NCBI RefSeq assembly: GCF_002443255.2 | Contig: NW_019211455.1 | Location: 59,520,764-59,584,763, forward strand | Direction of reading: 5' to 3' | Length of the DNA: 64,000 bases | Source of the DNA: Varroa destructor | Lineage: Eukaryota; Arthropoda; Arachnida; Mesostigmata; Varroidae | Shown: one piece after another, positions 50,741 through 62,940 of the stretch | Position numbering within the stretch: the stretch's first letter is position 1 | Layout of the letters: each line of letters opens with the position of its first letter | Translations under genes and position numbers: made by a program | Notes under the pieces: model-generated | Seen by the model: only the letters and a program-made list of their open reading frames with translations | What the model was told of the DNA's origin: nothing | The model's database searches: none

Positions 50741-51275
50741 GAGAATAAAGCAAACAAACCAAGGCTCAAACTCCAACCAAATTTTCTTTCAAAAAAGATT
50801 ATGCTTTGCTATTGGTGGGACTGACTAATCCGCTAGGAATCGCTTCCGCCAAACCAGGCAGTTCATAGATACGTTCATTGGATCTAGTTGCATTAAGTCA
50901 ATTAGGCTATTGAAGAGAAAAAATCCGACAAACGGAGTCAAGCTATATTACTCTATAACTACGTAAGACCACACACGGCAAATATTGTCGAAGCTAACCT
51001 CCTAGGTCTTGAATGAGGAGGTTAGAGGAGAGAAAAAATAAGAAGCTTTGTTGCACCCCCCATATTCTTCGGAACTTGCGCGGGAACATTTTCTTCTTTT
51101 CTGTTTATCGGACAATCACCTTCATAGCCTTATCTTTGAGACAGATCAAAAACTCAATACGTACTTGAAAAACTGCTTCAAGACGAAACCTGTTACTTTG
51201 TGGTAAGACGGAATACATCATTTGACAGCAAAATGTGGAAAATTCCTGGACAATGGCAGGGGATATATAAACTAA
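50741..51275 (+). pseudogene. Mariner transposase relic (catalytic half)
   Basis: One plus-strand frame, broken by several stops, gives LSKKIMLCYWWD (family PKKVMLCVWWD), ESLPPNQAVHRYVHW, AIEEKKSDKRSQAILLYN, RPHTANIVEANLLGLE (family DNARPHTAxxVxxxLxxLGWE). After a frameshift come HPPYSSELAREHFLLF (family HPPYSPDLAPxDxxLF), DNHLHSLIFETDQKL, YLKNCFKTKP, DGIHHLTAKCGKFLDNGRGY and a stop. The match is continuous to the expected C-terminus. The second and third catalytic Asp positions appear changed (LYNYVRPH, REHF). The DNA-binding half is missing. Its wording (RPHTANIV, HPPYS) is closest to the 21-kb copy, so both may come from one lineage. Confidence 0.9.
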
Positions 51276-54200
51276 TAAGTTTTTCTCATAAAAATAAAAA
51301 ATATGTTTTTTTTTTTACTCAGTAAAAAAGACGCAGGAATCTTCTTGTTAACCCAAGTATAAAAACTCAACCTTTATTGCAGCAGATATCATCTTTGGGA
51401 TTGTGTAACGAATTCAAACACTAGTCGGTTTTGAAGACGTGTTCACACAGTTTAACACAAGCTAGATTACGCGTTTGCTTCGTGTGAGGAACATTACCGG
51501 TGCAGTCTATAGTTCGCCTATTGCATTATACAGACACGAAATAGTTACACGATGAATTATTTTGTTTGCCTAATTAGTACTTGAATAATATATTTAATAA
51601 AATAATATTCACTGGCTTAGAAACGCCTGTATAGACGTGCAGTAAGGACATAGCCGCCGTACAGTTACACACGAACGATGTAAATTCTTTGTGAATAAGT
51701 TATGGGGCTATGACTTTACCCATAACTATTTTATTTGTATGTTGAATAGAGCTAACGTACGCCGCAATCCGCTCCGGCGTCTGCTTGATGAGGCTATGGA
51801 TTAATATACGAATTACTTACTGTACTTACTTTGACCAAATTGATACAATCATGTGGCTTTTAGCTAGCGGTGTACAATATTCCTTTTTAATAAACTGCTT
51901 TTTAGCGGGCAGGTCGTTAAATGTAGACCACCACTACGAAAACGCCCTTTAGTGATAGAGTCGAACTAGGTGTAACTGTCTCCGCTTCGGTCGTTTCACA
52001 CCACTTAGCTTAAGGACTTTAACATTGAAAACATGTCGTTTTCCCTTGGCGTTCCAAGGACTCAAGCAGTTTATGTGAACCGAGAGCACTGAATACTGAA
52101 GAAGCTCAGAAATACGTTTATCGCTATCAATCAACGCTTTATCTAAATATTTAGTCGAATATATAAGCCTATCTATCTCGTTCAAAAATTAAGTTAACTA
52201 TACACCGATAAATCCACGTATAAAATAAAAACTGTTTGAATTAGTGCAAACTAACATTGATTGTGGATAAGGTGGGTATATATTTTTTTAGAGCCCTTGG
52301 GTATTCTGTACATACTCAGTACATACTGAGTGAGCAAGTCCTTGCAGTCACCTCTCCCGTATAGCATTAAAGACTTGCCCTTACTAGGACGCCCAGGCGA
52401 GGTGAGTCTTGTTGGACTTATTGAGATTTTTCAACAGACCTATAAAACGGGATACTAATTATATGGCAAGGTAGTCATTTGCCAACGTTGAAACTTTAGC
52501 TAGCGATCGCCGCACGTCTATGGTTACCATGCCACTCAAAAGGATACGCATCAGCTACTCAGACCACGCCACAGACCACGGGTTTAGTTTACTTTGTTAG
52601 TTATTTTGGATTCTACTCGAGCAGTAACTTGAATAATTACAAATATCTGTTAAATGAAATTTTGCACGTTTATTATATTAATACTATGTTGTCTCGTGCG
52701 ATCATCGCGACTGTATTACCTATCGAACCTATTGCAGAGAGTCGTTTTCTTAGTGCGCGTTTCTGTAATGTTTGAATCCACTGAAGGCTTTGAAAATGTA
52801 CGTGTTAATATGTGGACTCACTTAAACCTCATTTTGTTACTTGAGTAAATATAAAACAACTATGTTCCCTATAAAAGTTACTGTTTAATAAGAATTAAGT
52901 TTTTATAGTCACGTTTCTGATCACAATATGGCAAAGAATCAAATATGAGCTTTGTTTTCAAAAAATTATTTACTCATTCAGTTTGACGACTTAAAATCGG
53001 CTACCTATTTCCAAATTAATCAAAAATACTTTTGCAGTTGTGATTAAGACTTTAAGGGTTATTGGTGCGGTATCCATATTTTTGTTGAATTTTTTAATGT
53101 AGATATGTACTTTAATTCAAAAGAATGCGCTCTTATATTTTGAGTCAATTTATAATAAAAAAAACAGAGCATCTTCATGGAGTTGTCTAAAATTTATGAC
53201 GGATTTAGTATCAATATCTCATCAATAAATATATCACATTTTCTTCGCACTAGTTACACCGTCCGTCCTAGCTTACGCAATCTATATCGAGGCTAATCTT
53301 GCCAATTCAAGTGTCGCATTGGAGCAATGAGTTAAACGTTTCAACCGTAATGGTGACGACGGAGTAACGGATACATTTGATGGTGATACTCAAAGCAACG
53401 TAGTCACTAAGCCCTTGAATCCGACTTGCTCAACCTTAGCAGTACCTCTACACAGTCCCGCTTCAAACCTACAATAAGCAGCAATAAATAAAAAGAACAG
53501 TCTTTAATGAGAGCAGCGATGTGATTGCGGAACCGACTTGCAAAGAAACTTTGTTGGCACCGACAAATGCTATCTTGAGTTGCAGGCAAAGCTGTTCTTG
53601 CAAGCAGAGTCGACGGATGAGTGATCTTGTTTTCGTATTGCTTGTCGCTGTGGATGTATTTTACGCAGGTTAGGTGGGGTCTGGTGGTGAAGCAGGAACC
53701 GTAAAAAAAATGGGCCTGAAATAAAATCAAGCAGGGATGTATGGTCTCAGTAAACGTAAGTGTGTTAATAGACATCCGCTGCCTAAAAGAGTTACGCCGG
53801 CATGACGGTGTTATTGGACACTTCATGATTAAATAACATATTTTGTGGATAGCATAATTTTGTTCCTTAAAGTTTCTAGTGGATAAGCTATAATATTATT
53901 CAGCCATTATTTACAAATATAATTTCAGCACATTGCATGCCTGACTAATTGTTCTTCACGAAAAAGGACCTTCAAATTATGAATCGCAATAAGAATGTGC
54001 CAGTCATTACCTTATAGTAACCGTTCAGGGCCGCGATGATAGAGTGCATACTATGTTATTTGTGATTTTCTATCTTCAAACATTTCTTTGTCTACAGGTA
54101 CAAATAGGCAAGTTTAGTTAACTAACAATGAGTGTTTTACCCATGAGACCATACACTTTTGTTTTTCATACTGCTTAGCTGATATCAACAAATAGGTATA

Positions 54201-57200
54201 CTTCAAATTATTGGCATCCACCTAGCGAAAACCAAGCCTTTCTTGTTGGTAACCCATCACATTGCGTACTGTGCCAACTGCGCGTTTTTTATTTTTTTAG
54301 TACCGTTTGCAAGTTTTTGTTCTCTATTTCCTATGAGGATACCCACTACCACTGATATTTGTGCCGACACCGCAGAACTATCACAATCGGTTTTTGGTAA
54401 TAAGAACTGTATTGTCTGTTTTTGCAATAAATCCTGACGAAGTGAAGGGTAGTCTAAACACATTCAACAGGGAATGTGCTGCATATATTTATTTAAGAGT
54501 TTTAAATATCGAAACTTGTTACATCGGACATCTTCCAAGAACTCTATAATGAGAACACATAACTGCTACAACTTTTCTTACGTTTTTACCAAATTTAACT
54601 TTACTGTGTGTTTTTTAATCGTACTGTCGAGGTTCTTTTTGAATTTTTATTCTTACATGTGTCGGTGGTGTACGTTGCTAATCGTTTTCCATGTGGCTTC
54701 GCGGTTTCGCCTCCGCATGCCTTTTTTTAAGGCTGCTGAGTACTAATTTGATTAACTGATTTCTGGGGGAATCTCGGCTAACGATCTGTTTATGACCAGT
54801 AATCTTCCCTGAAGGTGTAGGACTCTTCAACACACTGCCGCCTAATACCGTAAAGCAGATATTCCTTTTGCTTGAATGGAGCCCATTGCGTTTGAAGGAA
54901 AGCGTTCGATTTGTTTAGAAAAGCCTTGTTTTTCTTTATTAATCATGATTGTATAGTACAATGATATAAAGAAAGTGACAGAGAATTCAAACTGTGGGCT
55001 CTCTCTTTGGAATCATGTAAACGCACCTGTGGAATTCGCTTTTGTTTGACTAAATTTCAGTTAATTAATTAAAAATTTAAAAAAATCTTTAGAGTTTTTG
55101 TATTTTATTCCATTCTTGTTAAACGATAATAAATAATAAATAAAAATAAAAGATAAAAAATAAGCTTTTTGTGTTTCTATCACAGATTTGCCTAGTTTTC
55201 AAAGCTATATTTTCGAGCACTAACTGAAAGCAATAACATTTTATAGAAATCATTACGTTGAATTAAAAGAGTTTACTAGCCTCGGACAATAACTCAGCAA
55301 GGATGTATACATAGGCGTCAAGGCGTCTTATTTTCACAGTCGTTTTACCATATGTCATCGTTTTCAACAGCGTGTCGTGTGGTTGCTTTCAGAAAACATT
55401 TTGACGACTTCATTAGCATAACACATCGTCTGGGAAAAAATAGTAATGTTGACATGTGGACTAGACTGTGGATAATCATCACAGATCAAAGTCACCATGG
55501 ATAATTATTTTTGCCAGAATCATAGATAACCATGATATGCAGACATCAGTTTGGTCAAATTCGTTTTGTAAAATAGTGCGCACATTGTTATTATTTCTTT
55601 TTATTTTTCTAACAGAATGCAACTCATGAACGTAACAGTATTTGGGTCATTTAGAAGTATCATTTTACACTGCGCAGAGGAACTTCGTTATGACCTACGA
55701 AAAACGAATTATAATATTTTATTTGTCTGACTTGGTAGCAAATAAGTACAAAACATCGGCTTTTTTAGCCATTATCACAGCTCTTGTTAGGAAGAAAAAA
55801 TATCGTTTTAATTTGGTTGAGTGTTCTTCAAATGAAATCATTAATGGTCCATATAGCGCTACATCTAGCTTATATCACTTTACCTTGTAGGGCTTTATAA
55901 GCCAATGACATAGATGTCCTCAAGTGACATTTTCAAGAATGAATTAATCGTAATAAGCCCGTTTTGGCGTTATAGAGGAAGAGACCTTGACGGATAGACG
56001 GGTATAACACTTTCTTTCCTATGGTGCCAATTGCTTTCCACGATAGCGTTAAGTAAAGTTTGGACTACAAAGACCTACCATTACTTCTAGTCTTGTAAAG
56101 TTAGATTAGTTTTTTTACTTAAGAAAGTCATGGGAAATCCTATTTTCGAGTTAAACAGAAATGACATCCATGTATAGTTTAATGATTAATTAATATTTCT
56201 AGAACCAAGTGAAAACCCCTTTAACTGAAAAAAAAACAAAAAAAATCTAACATATTTTTTTATAGAGAAACGTCTGTACCTGCTTGTGAAATAAGCTTTC
56301 TGCACTTCCAAAGGACCTCTATTAGAGACTAAAAAAAATACGTACCATAAACCGCAGTTGCGCAGTGCGATTTGAGAAACATGTTATAACTTCGGTGTAT
56401 AGGTATCATCGTTTTTAAGTAAAGGGTGGAACTTCTAACCATTAGTATCTTTGCTAGAGATCGATTGCCTGTGACGCCGCGGGAGGTTCTTTGAATATGT
56501 CAAATCTTATCATACCACAAAACTGAATGGTGCATTTATTTAGACGAAGTGCAACCGCTTGCCGATGGAATGTTAGACGAGAGCTCAGTGCACAAATATA
56601 AGAACTTGGCTGGTATGTAACGCTTTATACGAGCTAGACGTACGCATCTCTATTAAAGGTTCCTGCCAAGGTAAAAACGACCTAATATATGGCAGTTTTT
56701 ACGAAATCGGATCCAGTATAAGGTAGAAGATTCTAATACAAGACGAGAATTATGATAGCCTTCCATTTTCGGAGGCAAGGAAAACAGTGTTATGGCAGTG
56801 AAAGATTATAATTTAAAATAAGCACATTGTGAACGTAGTGCATTATCGAATTTTTATGCATTATCTTTACGTAATTTAAACTCATCTCACCTTAGCAAAG
56901 TTACAATCTTATTAGATATAAAAGTCTCCGTTCTTGTTTTTAATGATTTTATCTCATATATTTTTCATAAACCGTTTCAAATTAGGGTTCAAATATATGG
57001 GCGAAAAGTAAAAGCACTATGAGTTTTTTGTGTCTTAAATGTTATCTTCAGTCATCTACAAAAAGCATTGTAGATATAAAAATTTCAAATTACCAGTTTC
57101 GCCAGTTCTGAAGTTTCGCGCTTTAATGGCTTTTGTATTTGCCTTTTACCTAATGAGTTTTCATTTACCTGCAGCACGTAGATACACTCGAAGGTTTTTG

Positions 57201-57329
57201 TTTTGTGTTAATATCCAGCAAAACGTAAAAAAATATAAGAATAAAAGGCAAAGGTATATTCATTACAAAAGCCAAAAGCCCGTATTAAAACCTGGTCCAT
57301 CGACACAGCAGTCTTCCTGGGAGCTTTGA
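51276..57329. other. Unrecognised AT-rich DNA
   Basis: No domain was recognised. The minus frame 53407-53826 (139 codons) lies in a GC-richer patch and is rich in Ser, Cys and Phe without a motif. A small inverted repeat ACTCAGTACATACTGAGT lies at about 52314-52331. Frames at 51949-52185 (-), 54257-54463 (-) and 55642-55890 (+) are unassigned. Confidence 0.4.
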
Positions 57330-57910
57330 GAGGGTGCCATTCCTATCCTATGTGCAGTTCCCAACTGCCAAACTTTTTCCTCACGCGACTTTTATGTGAC
57401 GCCAATGAGAATAGCAACTGTGTGGCCACGAATAGTAGCAATAGCAATGACGTCATTGCTTGGACAGAGCATTACATCGTACTTAACAGCGACCGAACGA
57501 CGCACGATGGTATAATATTGTCTGCCTCCTGTGCAGCTGTTACTGTTGACTGCTTTAACGCACGAGACTGTAGTTAGATATAAAGAAAAGGGCGCGAAAG
57601 AGCAGGAACGAAGAACAGTCGTCGAACAGCAGGCGGCCCCTTAGTTCGAGGAGAATTCCTATTCATTCTGTGCACAACTGAAAAAATACATGTAATCGAC
57701 GGAACGGAGGCCTTTCGTTTGGCTAGCTTTCTGCAAGGCCACCCGTCGCAATGTTACAGCTGTCTGTAAGAGCTGCATCAGGCACGAGTTATAGGCTTCG
57801 GGCCTAAAAGAGGAAGTTTCGTACGGTGCGAGTAAGCGGTGGATACAAAAACGAGAAGATTGCGAGAAGAGATGGAGAGAGAAAGAGAGAATGTAAAAGG
57901 AAAACATCAA
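57330..57910. other. GC-richer island, possible LTR-like sequence
   Basis: The block has a TATAAAG box at about 57580 preceded by GC-rich sequence that begins TGTGACGCC near 57398, and ends in a GA-rich tract (57868-57895). The combination recalls an LTR with its promoter, but no second copy, primer-binding site or clear end was found, so the assignment is tentative. Confidence 0.2.
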
Positions 57911-60900
57911 AGCATTTTAAGTTTTTTATAAGCCAAAGAAGTTGCTATTAAACGACACATTTTTTTTTCCATCTTGATTGTACGTTGCTGTCAAGTCTAG
58001 TTAGCTGCAATGCGTTTTTCTTTCCCTTTCGTATTCTTGTCATAATGAAACTAAATCATACTGTATCATGTACATATATTCATGTGTATTTATTATAGAA
58101 CTGTACGAATATTCAACGTGCATCGCTTGTTGTGTCGTATCGATGACATTATTGTTGTTAAAGCTAAAAGATATTTGCTGAATAAGGTAAACGCGGCTTT
58201 ATCCTTGTCAATCACAAATTGATAGGTACAATGATGAAAAGTGTTGACACAAGTGGACATATCGTTAGTAATTTAGTCTTCTTACTAAAACAACAGAAAT
58301 GTATAAATACATAACTTCTTACAAAATTTCTTCCATAGTTCTTTCATATAAAGGCTTACTACAGTAAAATACATTCTTGAACACATAACCATAATAGCAC
58401 ATGGTGATGTTCTCACCACCTGGGCTCGATTCGTTTAATGAAGATTTCTTAATGAGCTGTTTTTTTTACCGACAAATAATATGGCTTATTTATATTTCAA
58501 ACATTGGAAAGAACCTTAAGAGCGTTCAGGCAAAGAATTGACGGAGAAGTGAAAAAGTTACTTTAGCTTTTAGCATAGTTCTATGCTCTAAATGACTAAA
58601 AAAGCGGGTCGCAGATTTTTTAATTTACTTTGTGCGAAGTTTGTGCGCCTTTCAATTTGAAGTTTTTAATTCCTAATACAAAACTAACTCTTCACTTTCT
58701 GTGCCAAATCCTAAAAACTATGATTCTACGTGTAGTGTACATGTTTTCTGCATCCGCATTCTTGTACTACCTATTTTAAGTGTATAACAAAATATAAGGT
58801 AAGTCAGAAAAATATATATAAACATGTGTAGGTCCGCATATTCACCTTATCAATGCGCAGCGATAAATCGACAAAAGGGACAACCTGCAATTGCTAACTG
58901 TATCTACGACTTTTCACCAATCGCTTATACGATACATAGAACGAGAAAAAAATGTCAGTTTCGACATTGGGAGGAACAGGGGCTCGTGAACGTTGGGGGA
59001 ATATGGCGCAATGCAAAAAGGGAGAAAGCACTTTAGTAATTTTAAGAATCTGCTACTGACAACTGCACTTCGGCTGTGCCAATTTTAGGATGTTATGATT
59101 TAGCACAAGAAATTAGTGCTCACCTTTTCGCAAATGGTTTGCTATTCCCTCTTATGCAAGCAACCCTTCAAATGTTTTAAACGTCTAAAAATACTGCAAA
59201 GAGCAGTGTAGAAGATTTTTATTTGTGTTTCAGCGATCCGGTATGCCTTTATATCTACGTCAACAGTGTACCCTATTTTGTTCACAGAAGCGAAAAAAAG
59301 TTTTCTATTGATCGAAATGATCTCTAGCAGAGATATTTTTTGGTCGTGATTTTACTTGAGGAGTTCCTAGGGTTCCTCAAACTAAACATGGGATATCGTT
59401 ACGTTGTCTCTCTTTGGAATATTTTCCCTGCACTAGTTCTTCTGGAGTATCAGCCGAACCTTTGCGCCTTCCTATACGCAAGCACTAAAAATACTGACTT
59501 AATTTAAAAGGCTATAGTTCACTCGCAGAAGTAACTCCCTAGTAGAGACAGAACGCGTTCTAAAGCATATGATATCAGCGAAGCAAATGCATATATCCTG
59601 TTTAACACTGTAACCAAGTATAAACTAGACGTATATATGCATATCTCTAAATCTGTTAAGGGTATAATATAACCGTAAATAATTAAGCAGTAATATAATA
59701 ATTAAACAATAATTAAACATATAGGAAGCTTATTAGTAAAACAAGTATTATGGGTTCTGAGATTTTATATTGATACCCTTAGAGTTCAGTGATACTCTTT
59801 AAATAAACGTTCAGTCTAAACGCCAAACATCTCAATTTGACTCTTCATTCGTTCGTAAAAAATAAAGTTGTAGGGTAACTTCTTTTGGACCTGTTCTACA
59901 ACCTGCAATTGATAGATATGACCACATTTTTGTGATAAGAACTAAGAAACACATGACTTACATGTTGTTGTAAAGAAATGGAAAAGACAGCTACCTGTGG
60001 ACTAGAAAAGGTATGTTTTCTGTAACAGGCTTGCTCACAGTCTCGATTTGTTTGACTGAGAAATATACATTTTTTTAACATTGCACACTATAAATCCGTT
60101 TAGAAATATAAGGCATTCTTGTCGAAAGGGATGATATTTCGTTTGCAAATGTTCACTATTTTATTATTATTTCTTCGGCGAGTATGTGTTCTTGTGAGTG
60201 AGCCAGCCCATAAAACTTGTGATCGACTATTCATTGGTGGGTGGAGTGCGTTTACGTCGACATAGCAGCGCTCGCAGATGACGCCATGTAATGGAATGGA
60301 GGCATAGCTAGAAACGCTATTGACACGTACGCCATTCCGTTCAAATCGCCACTTTACCTATCTATGGTTTTAGATTTGACGAAAATAAAGACCAAGATGT
60401 AGGTGCGTTTTTCTATTGCACATTGAAGCAAAATTACGTAGTATGTGACTATATAGAAGAAACGTTTTCCAAACTAAAAAAGATTCTTGAGACGTAGGCT
60501 AAGTATAAACTAACACGAATTTTTAAAACCAAAATAAGAATATAAGAATATTGTGTATATAAATGTTTAAAACAACGTATGACTCCTAGTAACCAAATAT
60601 TAATTTTTCAAGATCGTTTGTAGTAGTATTCTGAGATACTTGTTTGAAAAAGCGAACAAGCTTTAAGCACTCCAGCAGTTAGGCATCCTCCACTTGAGTT
60701 CATGCAGTTGTTATTATTGTAGAATCATTATAAGATCATATGAAAATGAATCTAAAATAATTGAAAATCCAACATACAACATAAAGAAAAAAAGTGTCCG
60801 GTCAGATAATAAGCAGTTGTGAACACATTTAAACGCGCACGACTTACGGATAGGTAACTGCGAAATACTAAGGAACTCGATTGTGGAAAGAGCGCTTGCT

Positions 60901-61673
60901 GGCAAAAAAACCTCCAGAACTTCCTCATCATTTTATATTTTAATCTGGCAGCTGTGAAATTTTACCAATATTAGAGTTTATTGTTATAGATAGAAGAGTT
61001 ATAGATAAATTGAGGTTACAAGTAAGGTTATAAAACTGTGGATAGAAAGAATCAACGAATTATGGGAAAGAGACCACTAAAAATACATTATCAGACGTCA
61101 GCCTTAAACTATGAGAAAGACAAAATCACCAGTGCTTTCAAACGACACGTGTCAAATTTATTACTTAGTTCTCAGTAGCCTCGGAAAGCTTGATTATTGA
61201 ACTACTGTAGAAGAATGGAAAGATTTTAAGTAACACTTTTTTATCGAAGGATTTAAATGACGATTCATCAAAGGATGTCCAATATGTTAAGAAATCTCTA
61301 ACGAGGAGTTTGTTGCTATATGAAAGATTTTACAAGTTCCAAAATAAATTCCAGTGTAGTTTAATCAAGTTAATTAGGTAGATCACAAAGTTAGACGCAG
61401 AGTAATTTGCAAAGTTAAGGATTAATTACCGGGCGAAGTAGGCCTTAAGTAAAAGTGTAAAATACTACACTTGTACTCAGTCAGATGCTTTCATTCCAGA
61501 AAAGCAAGAAGATTTTGTCCTCTACTTTTAATGGCTAAAATAAAATACGGTGCACCTCGTGGAAATCTATGTGAATTACATTAGGGCCGCAGACTTTGTT
61601 AATAGTTGAAATTTAGCTGTTTCTATATGTATAGGCCTCCGTATCATTGTTGAACATTATGTCGAAAATCTGC
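57911..61673. other. Unrecognised AT-rich DNA
   Basis: No recognised gene. One frame at about 61.2-61.6 kb (+), with stops, reads PEKQEDFVLYF and then VHLVEIYVNY; it faintly recalls the segment after the psq/pogo helix-turn-helix in Tigger-type transposases (xxEQExxLVxYxxW), but supporting blocks are absent. Confidence 0.4.
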
Positions 61674-61687
61674 GGGGGGGGGGGGGG
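61674..61687. repeat. Homopolymer run of 14 G
   Basis: Fourteen consecutive Gs in strongly AT-rich surroundings. It could be a genuine slippage tract or a sequencing or assembly artefact. Confidence 0.95.
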
Positions 61688-62084
61688 TAGGCTTAACACC
61701 AGCTATACGGAGCGACCAAGCAAAAGATTATGACTGTATTCACCGTTTTTCTTTTGCTTAAAAACTAAAGTGTGCTTACACGGAGATTCAAATTTATACT
61801 ACTTTTTTGTCCCTCTACTACTAATCAAATCTTTAAACACCAAGGTGTAATTTTCAGGTTAGATTACATAAATTGCCGAAATGGCCTATTTCAAAAACCT
61901 TATAAGTGCTTAGAGTCACTAAATAGTTAGATATAATATTATAATTTTATTATATAATATAATAAAAATATAATGCGTTTTTAGAGCGTTCAAATTCTGA
62001 ACATTCAAAGCTGCATAAAATTCATCATTCTTTGGGTCATTCATATAGAGGCATATGAGATGGAAAGGTGGGAAGGATGTTGAC
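61688..62084. other. AT-rich spacer with palindromic AT tract
   Basis: At 61931-61973 an almost pure A/T stretch contains overlapping palindromes (ATATAATATTATAAT type). No coding signal. Confidence 0.5.
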
Positions 62085-62087
62085 GCG

Positions 62088-62160
62088 GCTTCCATACCAG
62101 TTTAGTGTTGGAGCACTCTTGCCTCTCGCGACCGTGAGGGCCCGAATTCCAATGCAGAAT
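62088..62160 (+). repeat. Possible tRNA-derived fragment (second SINE-like head)
   Basis: TTTAGTGTTGGAGCACTC resembles a tRNA D-arm/A-box region. It is followed by a CCTC..GAGG pair in the anticodon-stem position and CCCGAATTCC, similar to a T-arm/B-box. The loops and stems are distorted, so it is not a working tRNA. It is unlike the 30-kb SINE beyond the shared tRNA plan. No ends or duplication were found. Confidence 0.25.
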
Positions 62161-62772
62161 TCAGGTTTGTTGTTGCAAAAGCCAAAATCCAACGAATCCA
62201 AAAGCCAACTAATAAATTTTTTCTATCAACATAGCTCTGTTTTGTATAAAATTTAAGGGATTAGTTAAACATTTTATCAAAGACTAGAAAACACACATAG
62301 AGCATTGTATCATCATTCTAAGCAAAGCGATAATCAAGAGCACTTTTCAGTTATATTTTTTAAAGCATGGAGGGGGGTGGAAGTAAACTGCCTAAACTGA
62401 ACAATCTTAACCAATACGATCGGTTTTTAAAAAACCATCAAACATTTGAGGCCAAACCTGTATATGGTGTAAGTGACGAGATCACATGGCAAACATATTT
62501 TTACAAGAAAAACCGCTACGCAATAGAAAACTGCATATTGAGCACATTATGAGGAGGCGCATAACGTCGAAGCGATGTGTCCCGATTTAGAGTATAGATA
62601 TATATATGCCTTAGATTCCCGCATTTTATAGGGAACCACATAAGCTGGCTTACAAACGACAAATTTGCCAAGCCCGTGAAATCGAGAGAGATACAAGATC
62701 TTCGATCATTCAGCTACAATACTATTGCACTGACCTTACTAGGCTAACAACAGCCTTATAAACTGAAGAATG
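62161..62772. other. Unassigned sequence upstream of the gypsy Pol tail
   Basis: By position this should hold integrase sequence of the element that follows, but no zinc-binding or D,D35E motif could be read. A DLTRLTTAL stretch near 62735 is the only possible trace (the region just before the Pol tail often has a short xxLRxxMxxL segment). Confidence 0.3.
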
Positions 62773-62940
62773 GACGATGCTTTTTACGTAACTAAGATGC
62801 GTAAAAACCTGCTTTGTTCGTTACATTAAGCGCCAAAAAATTGGCAAATCCAGGCAACGAAATGTTTATTATATCAAAGGGTGACGACCATATTGAGGTT
62901 AACCGAGACGGGAAGCTATTCACAATCCAACACAAAAGAT
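62773..62940 (+). pseudogene. Ty3/gypsy Pol C-terminal (GPY/F-type) relic
   Basis: The plus strand reads DDAFYVTKMRKNLL, then after a short gap with a stop GNEMFIISKGDDHIEVNRDG followed by KLFTIQHKR. In Ty3/gypsy elements the end of Pol, after the integrase core, has HVFVRxDxxRKPLxxPYxGPxxVxxRxDKxFxVxxNGKxxxVSxDRLKPA; every segment has a counterpart here in the right order and spacing. The domain helps integrase bind target chromatin or DNA. The same frame is open again from 62976 to 63197, which may be the downstream part of the element or chance. The frame shift near 62820 shows it is dead. Confidence 0.6.

Noticed and set aside
53407..53826. Minus-strand open frame of 139 codons
   Set aside because: No recognisable domain, signal peptide or splice structure; kept only as part of an unassigned stretch.
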